Shown here piece by piece: positions 47,461 through 58,302 of a stretch of DNA of 64,000 nt. The stretch is from NCBI GenBank assembly GCA_050330205.1, contig JBHJOA010000007.1:1-64000 (forward strand). The letters are read 5' to 3'. A program made the position numbers and the translations under genes. The DNA comes from Pelagibius sp050330205 (GTDB lineage: Bacteria; Pseudomonadota; Alphaproteobacteria; Kiloniellales; Kiloniellaceae). The notes under the pieces are model-generated. The model ran no database searches. It saw only the letters and a program-made list of their open reading frames with translations, and was not told where the DNA came from. How positions within the stretch are numbered: position 1 is the stretch's first letter; each line of letters starts with the position of its first letter.

Positions 47461-48646
47461 CGGCGGCTGCCGATACCGCGCCCGGCGAGTCCGCCGGCAA
47501 GGGGGAAGGGCCGCTGATCTTCCTGATCGCCGGCGAGCCTTCGGGCGACCACCTGGGGGCCCGGCTGATGGCCGCTCTGCGCGAGGAGACCGGCGGGCGG
47601 GGGCGCTTCGCCGGCATCGGCGGCGAGCAGATGATCGCGCAGGGGCTGGAGAGCCGCTTTCCCATCCACGAACTGGCGGTGATGGGCTTCTTCGAGGTGC
47701 TGCCGCACCTCTTCGGCATCCTGCGCCGCATCCGCGAGACCGTGGCGGCGGTGAAGGCGCTGCGGCCGGACGCGGTGGTGACCATCGACTCGCCGAGCTT
47801 CACCCTGGAGATCGCCCAACGCCTCGCCGGCCAGGGCATTCCGCTGATCCACTACGTGGCGCCGCAGGTCTGGGCCTGGAAGCCCTGGCGGGCGAAGTCG
47901 ATCGGCCGCTACCTGGATCGCCTGCTGGTGCTGCTGCCCTTCGAGCCGCCCTACTTCGAGCGCCACGGCCTCGCGACGGATTTCGTCGGCCACCCGGCGG
48001 TGGAGGGTCCGCGGGCGGAAGCCGCAACGTCGGCGCCCGAGCCCGGAGAAGGGCCCTGCCTGCTGGTGCTGCCCGGCAGCCGCCGCGGCGAGGTCGCCAA
48101 GCTGCTGCCGGTCTTCGCCGAGACGGTACGCGCGCTGGCGGCGCGCCATGCCGGGCTGCGGGTGGTGATGCCGACGGTCGAGACGGTGGAGGCGCAGCTG
48201 CGCGCCGAGGTCGCCGACTGGCCGGTCGCGGTCGAGGTGGTGCGCGGCGCCGAGGCCAAGGCGTCGGCCTATCGCCGGGCGACGGCGGCGCTGGCCGCCT
48301 CGGGCACGGTGACGCTGGAACTGGCGGTCGCCGGCGTGCCGACGGTGGTGGCCTACCGCTTCGCCGGCCCCGTCGGCCTGCTGTCGCCGAAGCTGCTGCG
48401 GGTGCCCTTTGTCAGCCTCGCCAATCTGATCGCCGGACGCGAGGTGCAGCCGGAGTTCCTGCAGCGCCGCTGCCGCGCCTCGGAAATCCTTCCGGCCGTC
48501 GAGCGATTGCTGAGCGATCCGGCGGCCCGCGCCGCCCAGCGCGAGGGCTGCCGCGGCGTGGCGGCGGCGCTGACGCCGCCGGAGGGCTCGCCCAGCCGCG
48601 CCGCGGCGCGCCGGGTGCTCGCCACTCTGGCGAAACCCGCAGACCC

Positions 48647-48671
<25 letters not shown>
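47457..48671 (+). CDS. lpxB: Lipid-A-disaccharide synthase LpxB
   Basis: 404 residues, GT-B glycosyltransferase joining lipid X and UDP-diacylglucosamine. Conserved FLIAGEPSGDHLGARLM, GIGGEQMIAQGLESRF, YVAPQVWAWKPWRAKSI and LPGSRRGEVAKLLPVF. The last 25 bases overlap the 3' end of gltA on the other strand, a tail-to-tail arrangement. Confidence 0.96.
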
Positions 48672-49963
<1,292 letters not shown>

Positions 49964-50082
49964 AGGTCCCATCCTTCGGCTAAAAGCGGTCCGCAAGCTG
50001 CGTGCCACGTCGGGCGCGAGCATAGTGAATCGCCTCGATTCAATCAATTGCCGCGGCGCAACATAATCGCCGCGGCGGCTCT

Positions 50083-51516
50083 TCAGGGGGCCGCCTGGTC
50101 TGCTATGCGGGCCAGCGATTCGTCGCGGCCGAGCACCGCCATCACCTCGAAGATGCCCGGTGAGGTGTTCGATCCCGTGAGCGCCGCCCGCAGCGGCTGG
50201 GCGACGTCGCCCAGCTTGCAGCCATCGGCTTCGGCGAAGGCCCGCACCGCGGCTTCGGCGGCGGCCTCGCTCCACGCCGCCCCGCTCAACTCCGGAAGGA
50301 CGTCGAGGTCGGCGTGCAGGCGGGCAAGGCGCGCCCGTGCTTCCGGGCTCAGGATCTTGGCGGCTTTGTCGTTCAGCGACAGCGGCCGCTCGACAACGTA
50401 AAATACCGCATTTTCAGCCAGTTCGACAAGGTTCTTCGCGCGCGCCTTGAGGCCGTCCATGCCGGCGGCGAGGCGGCCGCGGGCGATGTCGGAGAGGGGC
50501 CGGCCGAGCAGCTTTTCCAGCCGCGGCGCCACTTCGGCCGCCAGGCGCTCGGAGGCGGCCTCGCGCAGGTAGTGGCCGTTGAGGTTCTCCAGCTTCACGA
50601 AGTCGAAGCGCGCCGCCGACCTGCCGACGGCATCGAGGTCGAACCACTCGACGGCCTGTTCGGTGGAGATGATCTCGTCGTCGCCGTGGCCCCAGCCGAG
50701 CCGCAGCAGGTAGTTGCGCAGCGCCTCCGGCAGGTAGCCCATGTCGCGGTAGGCCTCGACGCCGAGGGCACCGTGGCGTTTCGACAGCTTGGCGCCGTCG
50801 GGCCCGTGGATCAGCGGGATGTGGGCGAACTTCGGCGGCGTCCAGCCGAACGCCAGGTAGAGCTGGTTCTGGCGGAAGGCGTTGGTCAGGTGGTCGTCGC
50901 CGCGGATGACGTGGGTAATCTCCATGTCGTGGTCGTCGACCACCACCGAGAGCATATAGGTCGGCGTGCCGTCGGCGCGCAGCAGCACCATGTCGTCGAG
51001 CTGGTCGTTGCGCACGGTGACCGGACCCTGCACCAGGTCCTCGATCACCGTCTCGCCGTCCTGCGGCATCTTCAGGCGCACCACCGGGGCGACGCCGGCG
51101 GGGGCCTCGGCGGGGTCGCGGTCGCGCCAGCGCCCATCGTAGCGCATCGGCCGGTTCTCGGCGCGGGCCGTGGCGCGCATCTCCTCCAGCTCCTCCGGCG
51201 AGGCGTAGCAGTGGTAGGCGCGGCCCTCGGCCAGCAGCCGCCGCGCCAGCTCGGCATGGCGGTCGGCGCGGGCAAACTGGTGGACCACCTCGCCGTCATG
51301 GTCGAGGCCGAGCCAGGCGAGGCCGTCGAGGATGGCGTCGATGGCCTCCTGGGTCGAGCGCTTGCGGTCGGTATCCTCGATGCGCAGGCGGAAGCTGCCG
51401 CCGTGGTGGCGGGCGTAGAGCCAGTTGAACAGGGCCGTGCGGGCGCCGCCGATGTGCAGGAAACCGGTCGGCGAGGGCGCGAAACGCGTCACGACGGGGC
51501 GGGTGTCGGTGGTCAT
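50083..51516 (-). CDS. gltX: Glutamate--tRNA ligase
   Basis: 477 residues, class I synthetase. HIGH-type motif in FAPSPTGFLHIGGARTA and KMSKS-type motif in GAKLSKRHGALG. The FEVMAVLGRDESLARI end is the anticodon-binding region. Alphaproteobacteria often have two GltX copies, one charging tRNA-Gln for the transamidation route; which one this is cannot be told from sequence alone. It starts divergent to comEC (156-base gap). Confidence 0.96.
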   Translation of the reverse strand: MTTDTRPVVTRFAPSPTGFLHIGGARTALFNWLYARHHGGSFRLRIEDTDRKRSTQEAIDAILDGLAWLGLDHDGEVVHQFARADRHAELARRLLAEGRAYHCYASPEELEEMRATARAENRPMRYDGRWRDRDPAEAPAGVAPVVRLKMPQDGETVIEDLVQGPVTVRNDQLDDMVLLRADGTPTYMLSVVVDDHDMEITHVIRGDDHLTNAFRQNQLYLAFGWTPPKFAHIPLIHGPDGAKLSKRHGALGVEAYRDMGYLPEALRNYLLRLGWGHGDDEIISTEQAVEWFDLDAVGRSAARFDFVKLENLNGHYLREAASERLAAEVAPRLEKLLGRPLSDIARGRLAAGMDGLKARAKNLVELAENAVFYVVERPLSLNDKAAKILSPEARARLARLHADLDVLPELSGAAWSEAAAEAAVRAFAEADGCKLGDVAQPLRAALTGSNTSPGIFEVMAVLGRDESLARIADQAAP

Positions 51517-51672
51517 CGGGCTTTCGCTTGCAGCAGGGGAACCGAGGTGGGACCGCCGGGGTGTAGCACGGCAGGGGGAAGCTCGGCAAACCGGCGATAT
51601 GCTGCTTTTGCGTGCATTCCGGCCCGGCTACAATCGCCTTTCATCCAGCCCTGAGGGCCCGGGGGAGCCCGC

Positions 51673-53841
51673 ATGTCGACGGCCGTTCGCGAGGATGCAG
51701 GAGGGCCGGCGCCGCCTTTTGCCGGCCGCGCCGAGCGGCGGTTTCCCGCCGCCCTGGCCGAAGCACTGCTGGCCGAGCGCGCGCGCTGGCCGCTGTGGCT
51801 GCCGGTGCTGCTCGGCCTCGGCGTGGCGGGCTACTTCGCGGCCCCGGCCGAGCCGCCGGCCGGGCTGGGCGCGGCCGTCGCGGTGCCGGCCGCTCTCGGC
51901 GCCTGGGCGCTGCGCCGCCGCGCCGCCGCCCGCCTCGCGTTGTTCGCGGTCCTCGCCGCCGCACTCGGCCTTGCCGCGGCGCAGCTGCGCGCCCAGCTGG
52001 TGGCGGCGCCGGTGCTCGAACGGTCGTGGGGGCCGGCGTTCCTGGAGGCCGAGGCGATTGCCGCCGAGCCCCATGCGCGCGGCTGGCGGCTCTACCTCCG
52101 GCCCATCGAGATGGCCGGCCTGGAGGCGGCGCAGCTGCCGGCCCGGGTGCGCGTCGTCGTCGCCGGCCTCGACGAGCCGCCGCCGCCCGGCAGCCGCCTG
52201 CGCCTGCGCGCCTCGCTGCGGCCGCCGAGCCCGCCGGCGGCACCCGGCGCCTTCGACTTCGCGCGCCAGGCGTGGTTCCAGGGCCTCGGCGGCGTCGGCT
52301 TCAGCTACGGCGCGCCGCGCATGCTGGCGGTGCCCGACGCCGAGGCGCGCGGCTTTGCCGCGACCTGGCGCCTCGGCTGGGCGGCACTGCGCCAAGAGGT
52401 GACGCTGCGCATCGCCGCCGCCCTCGACGGTCGCCGCGGCGCCGTCGCCGCCGCCCTCATCACCGGGCAGCGCGGCGGCATCCCGGAGGCCGCGCAGGCA
52501 GCCATGCGCGATGCCGGGCTCGCCCACCTGTTGGCGATCTCCGGGCTGCACATGGGCCTCGTCGCCGGCATCCTGTTCTTCACCCTGCGCGGCGGCCTGG
52601 CGCTGCTGCCGGGCCTCGCGCTGCGCCAGCCGATCAAGAAGTGGGCGGCGCTCGCCGCCGCGGCCGGCGCCTTCGTCTACCTGAACCTGGTGGGCGTCAG
52701 CATTCCGGCCGAGCGCGCCTTCCTCATGGTCGCCGTGGTGCTGCTGGCGGTGCTGCTCGACCGCCGCGCGCTGTCGCTGCGGCTGGTCGCCTGGGCGGCG
52801 GCGGCGATCCTGCTGATCGCGCCGGAGAGCCTGATGTCGGCCAGCTTCCAGATGTCCTTCGCCGCGGTCACCGCGCTGATCGCCGCCTACGAGGGCTGGC
52901 AGCGCCGGCGCGATCGGCGGGGGCCGCCGGGGCCGCTGAAGCGCCTCGGCGGCTACTTCTTCGGCGTCGCCCTGACCTCGGTGATCGCCATCCTCGCCAC
53001 TGCGCCCTTCGCCGCCTTTCATTTCCACCGGCTGGCACTCTACGGCCTGGCGGCCAACCTGCTGGCGGTGCCGCTGACCGCCTTCTGGATCATGCCCTGG
53101 GCGGTGCTGGGCGTGCTGCTCATGCCCTTCGGCCTCGAGGGCCTCGCCCTGGCGCCGATGGGCTGGGGCATCGACCTGCTGCTGGCGACGGCGGAGACCG
53201 TGGCCGGCTGGCCCGAGGCCGTGCTGCCGGTGCCGCCGATGCCCGACGGCGGGCTCGCCCTCATGGTGCTGGGCGGCCTCTGGCTCTGCCTGTGGCAACG
53301 CCGCTGGCGCTGGCTGGGCGTGCTGCCGATCCTCGCCGGCGCGCTGACGCCGCTCGCTTTCGAGCCGCCCCGCCTGCTGGCCGACGGCGACGGGCGCCGG
53401 GTCGCGGTGCGCGACGCCGAGGCGCGGCTCTGGGTCGACTCGCGCCGCGGCGGCTTCCTGCTCGACACCTGGGCGCGCCAGACCTACGCCGCCGAGACCC
53501 TGACATGGCCGCGCCTCGGGCCGGCCGCCGGCGGGCGCCTGAGCTGCGACCCGCTGGCCTGTCTCTACCGGGAAGGGGACATGGTGGTGGCGATCCTGCT
53601 GGACCCGCGCGCCGCCGCCGAGGACTGCGCGCTGGCCCAGGTGGTCATCAGCCTGGAGCCGCTGCGCCGCCGCGACTGCGCCGGGGCGGAGGTGGCGATC
53701 GACCGCTTCGATCTCTGGCGGGAGGGAGCGCATGCCGTGTGGCTGGGCCCGGAGGGACCGCGGGTGCGCAGCGTCGCCGGGCAGCAGGGCCGGCGCCCGT
53801 GGTCACCCTATCCGGCGCGTGCTTTCGGGAACGACGAGTAG
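51673..53841 (+). CDS. comEC: ComEC/Rec2 family membrane channel protein
   Basis: 722 residues. N-terminal DUF4131-type region, then the competence domain with many helices and the signature HLLAISGLHMGLVAGI and VGVSIPAERAFLMVAVV. Family members conduct single-stranded DNA into the cytoplasm in transformation. The C-terminal part (from about 560) lines up in position with the metallo-beta-lactamase-like domain, but I find no HxHxDH motif, so it appears non-catalytic or replaced, as in many alphaproteobacteria. It converges on lexA with a 21-base gap. Confidence 0.9.
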   Translation: MSTAVREDAGGPAPPFAGRAERRFPAALAEALLAERARWPLWLPVLLGLGVAGYFAAPAEPPAGLGAAVAVPAALGAWALRRRAAARLALFAVLAAALGLAAAQLRAQLVAAPVLERSWGPAFLEAEAIAAEPHARGWRLYLRPIEMAGLEAAQLPARVRVVVAGLDEPPPPGSRLRLRASLRPPSPPAAPGAFDFARQAWFQGLGGVGFSYGAPRMLAVPDAEARGFAATWRLGWAALRQEVTLRIAAALDGRRGAVAAALITGQRGGIPEAAQAAMRDAGLAHLLAISGLHMGLVAGILFFTLRGGLALLPGLALRQPIKKWAALAAAAGAFVYLNLVGVSIPAERAFLMVAVVLLAVLLDRRALSLRLVAWAAAAILLIAPESLMSASFQMSFAAVTALIAAYEGWQRRRDRRGPPGPLKRLGGYFFGVALTSVIAILATAPFAAFHFHRLALYGLAANLLAVPLTAFWIMPWAVLGVLLMPFGLEGLALAPMGWGIDLLLATAETVAGWPEAVLPVPPMPDGGLALMVLGGLWLCLWQRRWRWLGVLPILAGALTPLAFEPPRLLADGDGRRVAVRDAEARLWVDSRRGGFLLDTWARQTYAAETLTWPRLGPAAGGRLSCDPLACLYREGDMVVAILLDPRAAAEDCALAQVVISLEPLRRRDCAGAEVAIDRFDLWREGAHAVWLGPEGPRVRSVAGQQGRRPWSPYPARAFGNDE

Positions 53842-53862
53842 CGGCCCGGCCGGCCGAGGGCC

Positions 53863-54573
53863 TCAGTAGCGTCGGAGCAAACCGACGAGGCGGCCCTGGA
53901 TGGCGACGCGCTCGGGCGGGAAGATGCGCGTCTCGTAGGACTTGTTGGCCGGCTCCAGCGCCACGGCGCCACCCTTGCGGCGCAGCCGCTTCAGGGTCGC
54001 CTCCTCGTTGTCGATCAGGGCCACCACGATGGAGCCGTTCTCGGCGGTCTCGCAGCGCTCGATGACCACCGTGTCGCCGTCCAGGATGCCGGCGTCGATC
54101 ATCGAATCGCCGTCAACCTCGAGGGCGTAGTGCTCGCCGGTGCCCATCAGGGCCGCCGGCACGTCGACGTAGTTGGAGTAGTCCCGCAGCGCCTCGATCG
54201 GCGTGCCGGCGGCGATGCGGCCGTAGAGCGGGAGCTGCATGGCGTCGCTGTCGTTGGCCGCCTGGGCGCCGGGAATCGACGACGAGAAGCCGCCGCGGAT
54301 GACCTTGGGCGCGAAGCCGCCGCGCGACGCCTGGGCTTCCGCCGTGGCGCCGCCGATGTCGTCGGGCAGCCGCATCACCTCCACCGCCCGGGCACGGTGC
54401 GGCAGGCGGCGAATGAAGCCGCGCTCCTCCAGGCCGGTGATCAGCCGGTGAATGCCGGACTTGGACTTCAGGGCGAGGGCCTCCTTCATTTCGTCGAAGG
54501 AAGGCGAAACGCCGTTCTGTTGCAGGTGGCGGTGAATGAAGAGCAGAAGCTCGTGCTGCTTTTTCGTGAGCAT
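53863..54573 (-). CDS. lexA: LexA repressor
   Basis: 236 residues. N-terminal winged helix (TKKQHELLLFIHRHLQQNGVSPSFDEM...SGIHRLITGLEERGFIRRLP), linker, and the S24 peptidase domain. The self-cleavage bond is A122-G123 in GRIAAGTP. Catalytic Ser157 is in VDGDSMID and Lys195 in EATLKRL. SOS master repressor cleaved with RecA. A perfect SOS box lies 80 bases upstream, so it is self-regulated. Confidence 0.97.
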   Translation of the reverse strand: MLTKKQHELLLFIHRHLQQNGVSPSFDEMKEALALKSKSGIHRLITGLEERGFIRRLPHRARAVEVMRLPDDIGGATAEAQASRGGFAPKVIRGGFSSSIPGAQAANDSDAMQLPLYGRIAAGTPIEALRDYSNYVDVPAALMGTGEHYALEVDGDSMIDAGILDGDTVVIERCETAENGSIVVALIDNEEATLKRLRRKGGAVALEPANKSYETRIFPPERVAIQGRLVGLLRRY

Positions 54574-54652
54574 AGAAGCCTAGACCCCCGGGTGTCGTCC
54601 CTCGTCGAGAGGGCGGCACAACATATGGAACAAAACAAAAACCTTCACGAGT

Positions 54653-54667
54653 GTTCTAGTTTAGTTC
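54653..54667 (-). promoter_or_regulatory. lexA: SOS box (LexA operator) of lexA
   Basis: GTTC-TAGTTTA-GTTC on the plus strand (GAAC-N7-GAAC on the lexA strand), exactly the alphaproteobacterial LexA consensus. A second, degenerate site GAAC-N7-AAAC lies at 54628-54642 nearer the gene. The region is unusually AT-rich. The sites are established for this class; assignment here rests on sequence match and position. Confidence 0.85.
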
Positions 54668-54725
54668 TCACGGGGCGTCAAGGGACGATGTCAGGAAAAC
54701 GGCAGCTGCCGTCCGGTGCGGATTT

Positions 54726-55955
54726 CTACAGGCCGGGCAGGAGGTGCGGGAAGGAGAGCACCTCGACCAGCTCGCCCCGGGCCGCCGCCGGCGCGTGGGG
54801 CGCCCGCACGATGAGGCCGTCGGCGGCGGCCAGCAGCGCCAGCATCGAGGAGTCCTGGCGGCCGTAAGGGGTGGCCCTGCGGCGGCCGTCGCCGTCCACG
54901 GTGACGGTCGCCCGCAGGTAGTCCTGGCGGCGGTCGTTGGCGCCGAGATCGGCGCCCAGCACCATCTGCTCGACCGGATGGGCCGGCAGGTCGAGGCCGA
55001 GCAGGGCGTTGAGGGCCGGACGCGCGAACAGCAGGGCGCAGACCATGGCCGAGACCGGGTTGCCCGGCAGGCCGAGCACCGGGGTGCCGGCAAGGCTGCC
55101 GAACATCAGCGGCTTGCCCGGGCGCATGGCGATCTTCCAGAAGTCGAGTTGCAGACCCTGTTCGCCCAGCACCTGCTGCACCAGGTCGTGCTCGCCCACC
55201 GAGGCGCCGCCGGCGGTCAGCAGCAGGTCGGCGCCCTTGGCGCCGGCGGCGAGGCCGGCGAGGCTGTCGGCGCGATCGGCGGCGATGCCGAGCTGCAGGG
55301 GCTCGCCGCCGCAGGCGCGCACGAAGGCGGCCAGCGAGAGGCCGTTGGAGCTGACGATCTGGCTCGGCCCCATCGGCTCGCCGGGCATCACCACCTCGTC
55401 GCCGGTGGCGAGGATGGCGACGCGCGGGCGGCGGCGCACCGGCACCCAGGGGTGGTTCATGGCGGCGACCAGGCCGACGTCGCGGGCGGTCAGCAGGCGG
55501 CCGGCGCGCGGGCCGGCGTCGCCCTTGGCGAAGTCGAGGCCGGCCGGGCGAACGTAGTTCCCCGCCTTGCAGGCCTCCTTGACGGTCACCCAACTTTCGC
55601 CGCTCGGGCCGTCGCCGGCCTCGGTGTCCTCCTGGATGACGATGGCGTCAGCACCGGCGGGCAGCGGCGCGCCGGTGAAGATCCGCACCGCCTCGCCGGG
55701 GCCGACCTCGCCGGCGAAGAGGCCGCCGGCCGGCACGCTGCCGATCACCTTCAGGCGCGCCGGCACCGACTCAACGTCGGCGGCGCGCAGGGCATAGCCG
55801 TCCATGGCGGAGACCGCATGCGGCGGCTGGGTGACCCGCGCGCCGATGTCCTGCGCCAGCACCCGGCCGAAGGCCTCGGCGACGCCGACGGTCTCGGCCG
55901 GCAGCGGCGCGAAGCTCGCGATGATCCGCTCGAGTGCTTCGGCGACGGAAATCAT
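54726..55955 (-). CDS. moeA: Molybdopterin molybdenumtransferase MoeA
   Basis: 409 residues from MISVAEALERII; a longer frame to 56045 overlaps moaC. It inserts molybdate into adenylated molybdopterin. Motifs: AVSAMDGYALRAADV, FTGAPLPAGADAIVIQEDT, ILATGDEVV, TAGGASVGEHDLV and LPGNPVSAMVCALLF. ATGA overlap with moaC. Confidence 0.96.
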   Translation of the reverse strand: MISVAEALERIIASFAPLPAETVGVAEAFGRVLAQDIGARVTQPPHAVSAMDGYALRAADVESVPARLKVIGSVPAGGLFAGEVGPGEAVRIFTGAPLPAGADAIVIQEDTEAGDGPSGESWVTVKEACKAGNYVRPAGLDFAKGDAGPRAGRLLTARDVGLVAAMNHPWVPVRRRPRVAILATGDEVVMPGEPMGPSQIVSSNGLSLAAFVRACGGEPLQLGIAADRADSLAGLAAGAKGADLLLTAGGASVGEHDLVQQVLGEQGLQLDFWKIAMRPGKPLMFGSLAGTPVLGLPGNPVSAMVCALLFARPALNALLGLDLPAHPVEQMVLGADLGANDRRQDYLRATVTVDGDGRRRATPYGRQDSSMLALLAAADGLIVRAPHAPAAARGELVEVLSFPHLLPGL

Positions 55956-56431
55956 CAGGGCGCCTGGAAACTGCCGGACTTGCCGCCGTCCTTGCGGGTC
56001 AGGCGTATGTCGGCGATGCGCATGCCGCGGTCGACCGCCTTGCACATGTCGTAGACCGTGAGCGCGGCCACGGCGACGGCGGTGAGCGCTTCCATCTCCA
56101 CGCCGGTGCGTCCCTTCAGCTTGCAGGTGGCGGTGATGTCGACGGCGCAGCGCGCCTCGTCGAAGGTCAGGTCCACCTTCACCGAGGTGAGGGAGAGGGG
56201 GTGGCAGAGGGGGATGAGGTCGGGGGTGCGCTTGGCGCCCATGATGCCGGCGAGGCGCGCCACCGACAGCACGTCGCCCTTCTTGACGCCGCCCTCGCGG
56301 ATCATCGCCAGGGTCTCCGGCTGCATGATGACCGAGCCCTTGGCCTCGGCCGTGCGCTCGGTGATCTCCTTGTCGGAGACGTCGACCATCACGGCCTTGC
56401 CCTCGGCGTCGAAGTGGGTGAAGCCGGCCAT
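55955..56431 (-). CDS. moaC: Cyclic pyranopterin monophosphate synthase MoaC
   Basis: 158 residues from MAGFTHFDAEGKAVMVD. It acts in the second half of the GTP to cPMP conversion, with MoaA. LIPLCHPLSLTSVKVDL, KGRTGVEMEALTAV and TVYDMCKAVDRGM supply the catalytic lysine and aspartate region. Its start lies just past the trpC stop (five-base gap), so it is the link between the trp and molybdopterin genes. Confidence 0.97.
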   Translation of the reverse strand: MAGFTHFDAEGKAVMVDVSDKEITERTAEAKGSVIMQPETLAMIREGGVKKGDVLSVARLAGIMGAKRTPDLIPLCHPLSLTSVKVDLTFDEARCAVDITATCKLKGRTGVEMEALTAVAVAALTVYDMCKAVDRGMRIADIRLTRKDGGKSGSFQAP

Positions 56432-56436
56432 TGCCG

Positions 56437-57252
56437 TCAGGCCCTGCGCGCCGCCGGCGCGGCGGCGGCGACCAGCGCCGCGGTGGCGGCGGCGACGTCG
56501 TCCTGGCGCATCAGCGACTCGCCGATGAGAAAGGCGCGGGCGCCGGCCGCCGTCATGCGGTCGAGGTCCGCCGGCGCGTCGAGGCCGCTCTCGGCGACCA
56601 GCAGGCGCCCGGCCGGCACCCGCGGCGCCAGCGCCTCGGTGGTGGCGAGGTCGACCGCCAGGGTCTTGAGGTTGCGGTTGTTGATGCCGACCAGCGGCGA
56701 CTTCAGTGCGAGCGCACGGTCGAGCTCTGCGCCGTCGTGCACCTCGACCAGCACGTCCATGCCGAGATCCAGGGCCGCCGCTTCCAGCTCCGCCGCCTGG
56801 GCGTCGCCGAGGGCGGCCATAATGAGCAGGATGCAGTCGGCGCCCAGCGCGCGGGATTCGACGATCTGGTAGGGATCGAGCATGAAGTCCTTGCGCAGGC
56901 AGGGCAGCGGCACCGCCGCGCGCGCCGCCACCAGGTAGTCGTCGGCGCCCTGGAAGTAGGCGACGTCGGTCAGCACCGAGAGGCAGGCGGCGCCGCCGTC
57001 CCGGTAGGCGCGGGCCAGCGCCGGCGGGTCGAAGTCGGCGCGGATCAGGCCCTTGCTGGGCGAGGCTTTCTTGATCTCGCAGATCAGCGCCCGGGCACCG
57101 CCCGCGGCCTTTGCCTCGAGGGCGGCGCGGAAACCGCGCGGCGCCGAGGCCGTTGCGGCACGGCGCTCCAGCTCGGCGAGGGAGACCTCGGCCTTGCGGG
57201 CGGCGATCCACTGGCGCTTGTCGGCGCAGATTCTCTTCAACACATCGCTCAT
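56437..57252 (-). CDS. trpC: Indole-3-glycerol phosphate synthase
   Basis: 271 residues from MSDVLKRICADKRQW. TIM barrel: CEIKKASPSKGLI, LSVLTDVAYFQGADDYL, CLRKDFMLDPYQIVESRALGADCILLI, LVGINNRNLKTL and VAESGLDAPADLDRM are conserved. It is not fused to TrpF. ATGA overlap with trpD. Confidence 0.97.
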   Translation of the reverse strand: MSDVLKRICADKRQWIAARKAEVSLAELERRAATASAPRGFRAALEAKAAGGARALICEIKKASPSKGLIRADFDPPALARAYRDGGAACLSVLTDVAYFQGADDYLVAARAAVPLPCLRKDFMLDPYQIVESRALGADCILLIMAALGDAQAAELEAAALDLGMDVLVEVHDGAELDRALALKSPLVGINNRNLKTLAVDLATTEALAPRVPAGRLLVAESGLDAPADLDRMTAAGARAFLIGESLMRQDDVAAATAALVAAAAPAARRA

Positions 57253-58286
57253 GCCGGCACCGCCGCGTTGGTGATACGCACCAGCTTGTTCAGCACCTCG
57301 AGCGCGCGCCCGGAATCGACGGCCTCGGCGGCCAGCGTGGCGCCCTGTTCCAGCGTCTCGGCCTTGCCGGCGACGATCAGCGCCGCCGCGCTGCCGAGCA
57401 GCACGATGTCGCGGTAGGCGCTCGCCTTGCCTTCCAGCACGCCGCGCAGTGCCGCCGCGTTGTGGTCGCGGTCGCCGCCGACGAGGTCTTCCAGCTTCGC
57501 CGTCGGCAGCCCGGCGTCGGCCGGCGTCACCTCGAAGGTGGCGATGCGGCCGTCCTTCAGCTCCGCCACCTGGGTCGGGCCGAGCGTCGAGACCTCGTCC
57601 ATGCCGCCGGCGCCGTGCACCACCCAGGCGCGCTCGTGGCCGAGGTCGCGCAGCACCGCGGCCAGCGGCTCGAGCCACTGCGGCGCGAAGACGCCGATCA
57701 GCTGGCGCTTCACCTTGGCCGGGTTCGACAGCGGCCCCAGCACGTTGAAGATGGTACGGGTGCCGAGCTCGACGCGGGCCGGGCCGACATGTCGCATGGC
57801 GCTGTGGTGGCGCTGCGCCATGAGGAAGCAGGTACCGGCCTCGGCCAGGGCCCGCTCGACCAGGGCGAAGTCGGCCTCGATGTTGACGCCGAGCGCCTCC
57901 AGCACGTCGCTGGCGCCGCTCTTCGACGAGGCGGCGCGGTTGCCGTGCTTGGCCACGGGCACGCCGCAGGCGGCGACCACGAACTGGCTGGCGGTGGAGA
58001 TGTTGTAGCTGCCGGTGCCGTCGCCGCCGGTGCCGCAGATGTCGATGGCGCCGGGCGGCGCCGCGATGGTGGTCATCTTGCTGCGCATCACCGTGGCGGC
58101 GCCGGTGATCTCCTCCACCGTCTCGCCGCGCACCCGGAGCGCCATGAGGAAGCCGCCCATCTGCGCCGGGGTGGCGTCGCCGGACATCATGATGTCGAAG
58201 GCCTGCTCGGCCTCGCCGCGGGTCAGCGCGGCGCCGGCCGCGACCTTGCCGATAAGGCCCTTCAGGTCGGGCTTGCCGTCGCTCAT
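57249..58286 (-). CDS. trpD: Anthranilate phosphoribosyltransferase
   Basis: 345 residues. PRPP-binding DICGTGGDGTGSYNIST and KHGNRAASSKSGASDVLEALG, plus the FNVLGPLSNPA segment. Transfers the phosphoribosyl group to anthranilate. Seventeen bases after trpG on the same strand, overlapping trpC downstream. Confidence 0.97.
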   Translation of the reverse strand: MSDGKPDLKGLIGKVAAGAALTRGEAEQAFDIMMSGDATPAQMGGFLMALRVRGETVEEITGAATVMRSKMTTIAAPPGAIDICGTGGDGTGSYNISTASQFVVAACGVPVAKHGNRAASSKSGASDVLEALGVNIEADFALVERALAEAGTCFLMAQRHHSAMRHVGPARVELGTRTIFNVLGPLSNPAKVKRQLIGVFAPQWLEPLAAVLRDLGHERAWVVHGAGGMDEVSTLGPTQVAELKDGRIATFEVTPADAGLPTAKLEDLVGGDRDHNAAALRGVLEGKASAYRDIVLLGSAAALIVAGKAETLEQGATLAAEAVDSGRALEVLNKLVRITNAAVPA

Positions 58287-58302
58287 GCTGCCGCTCTCTG
58301 CC

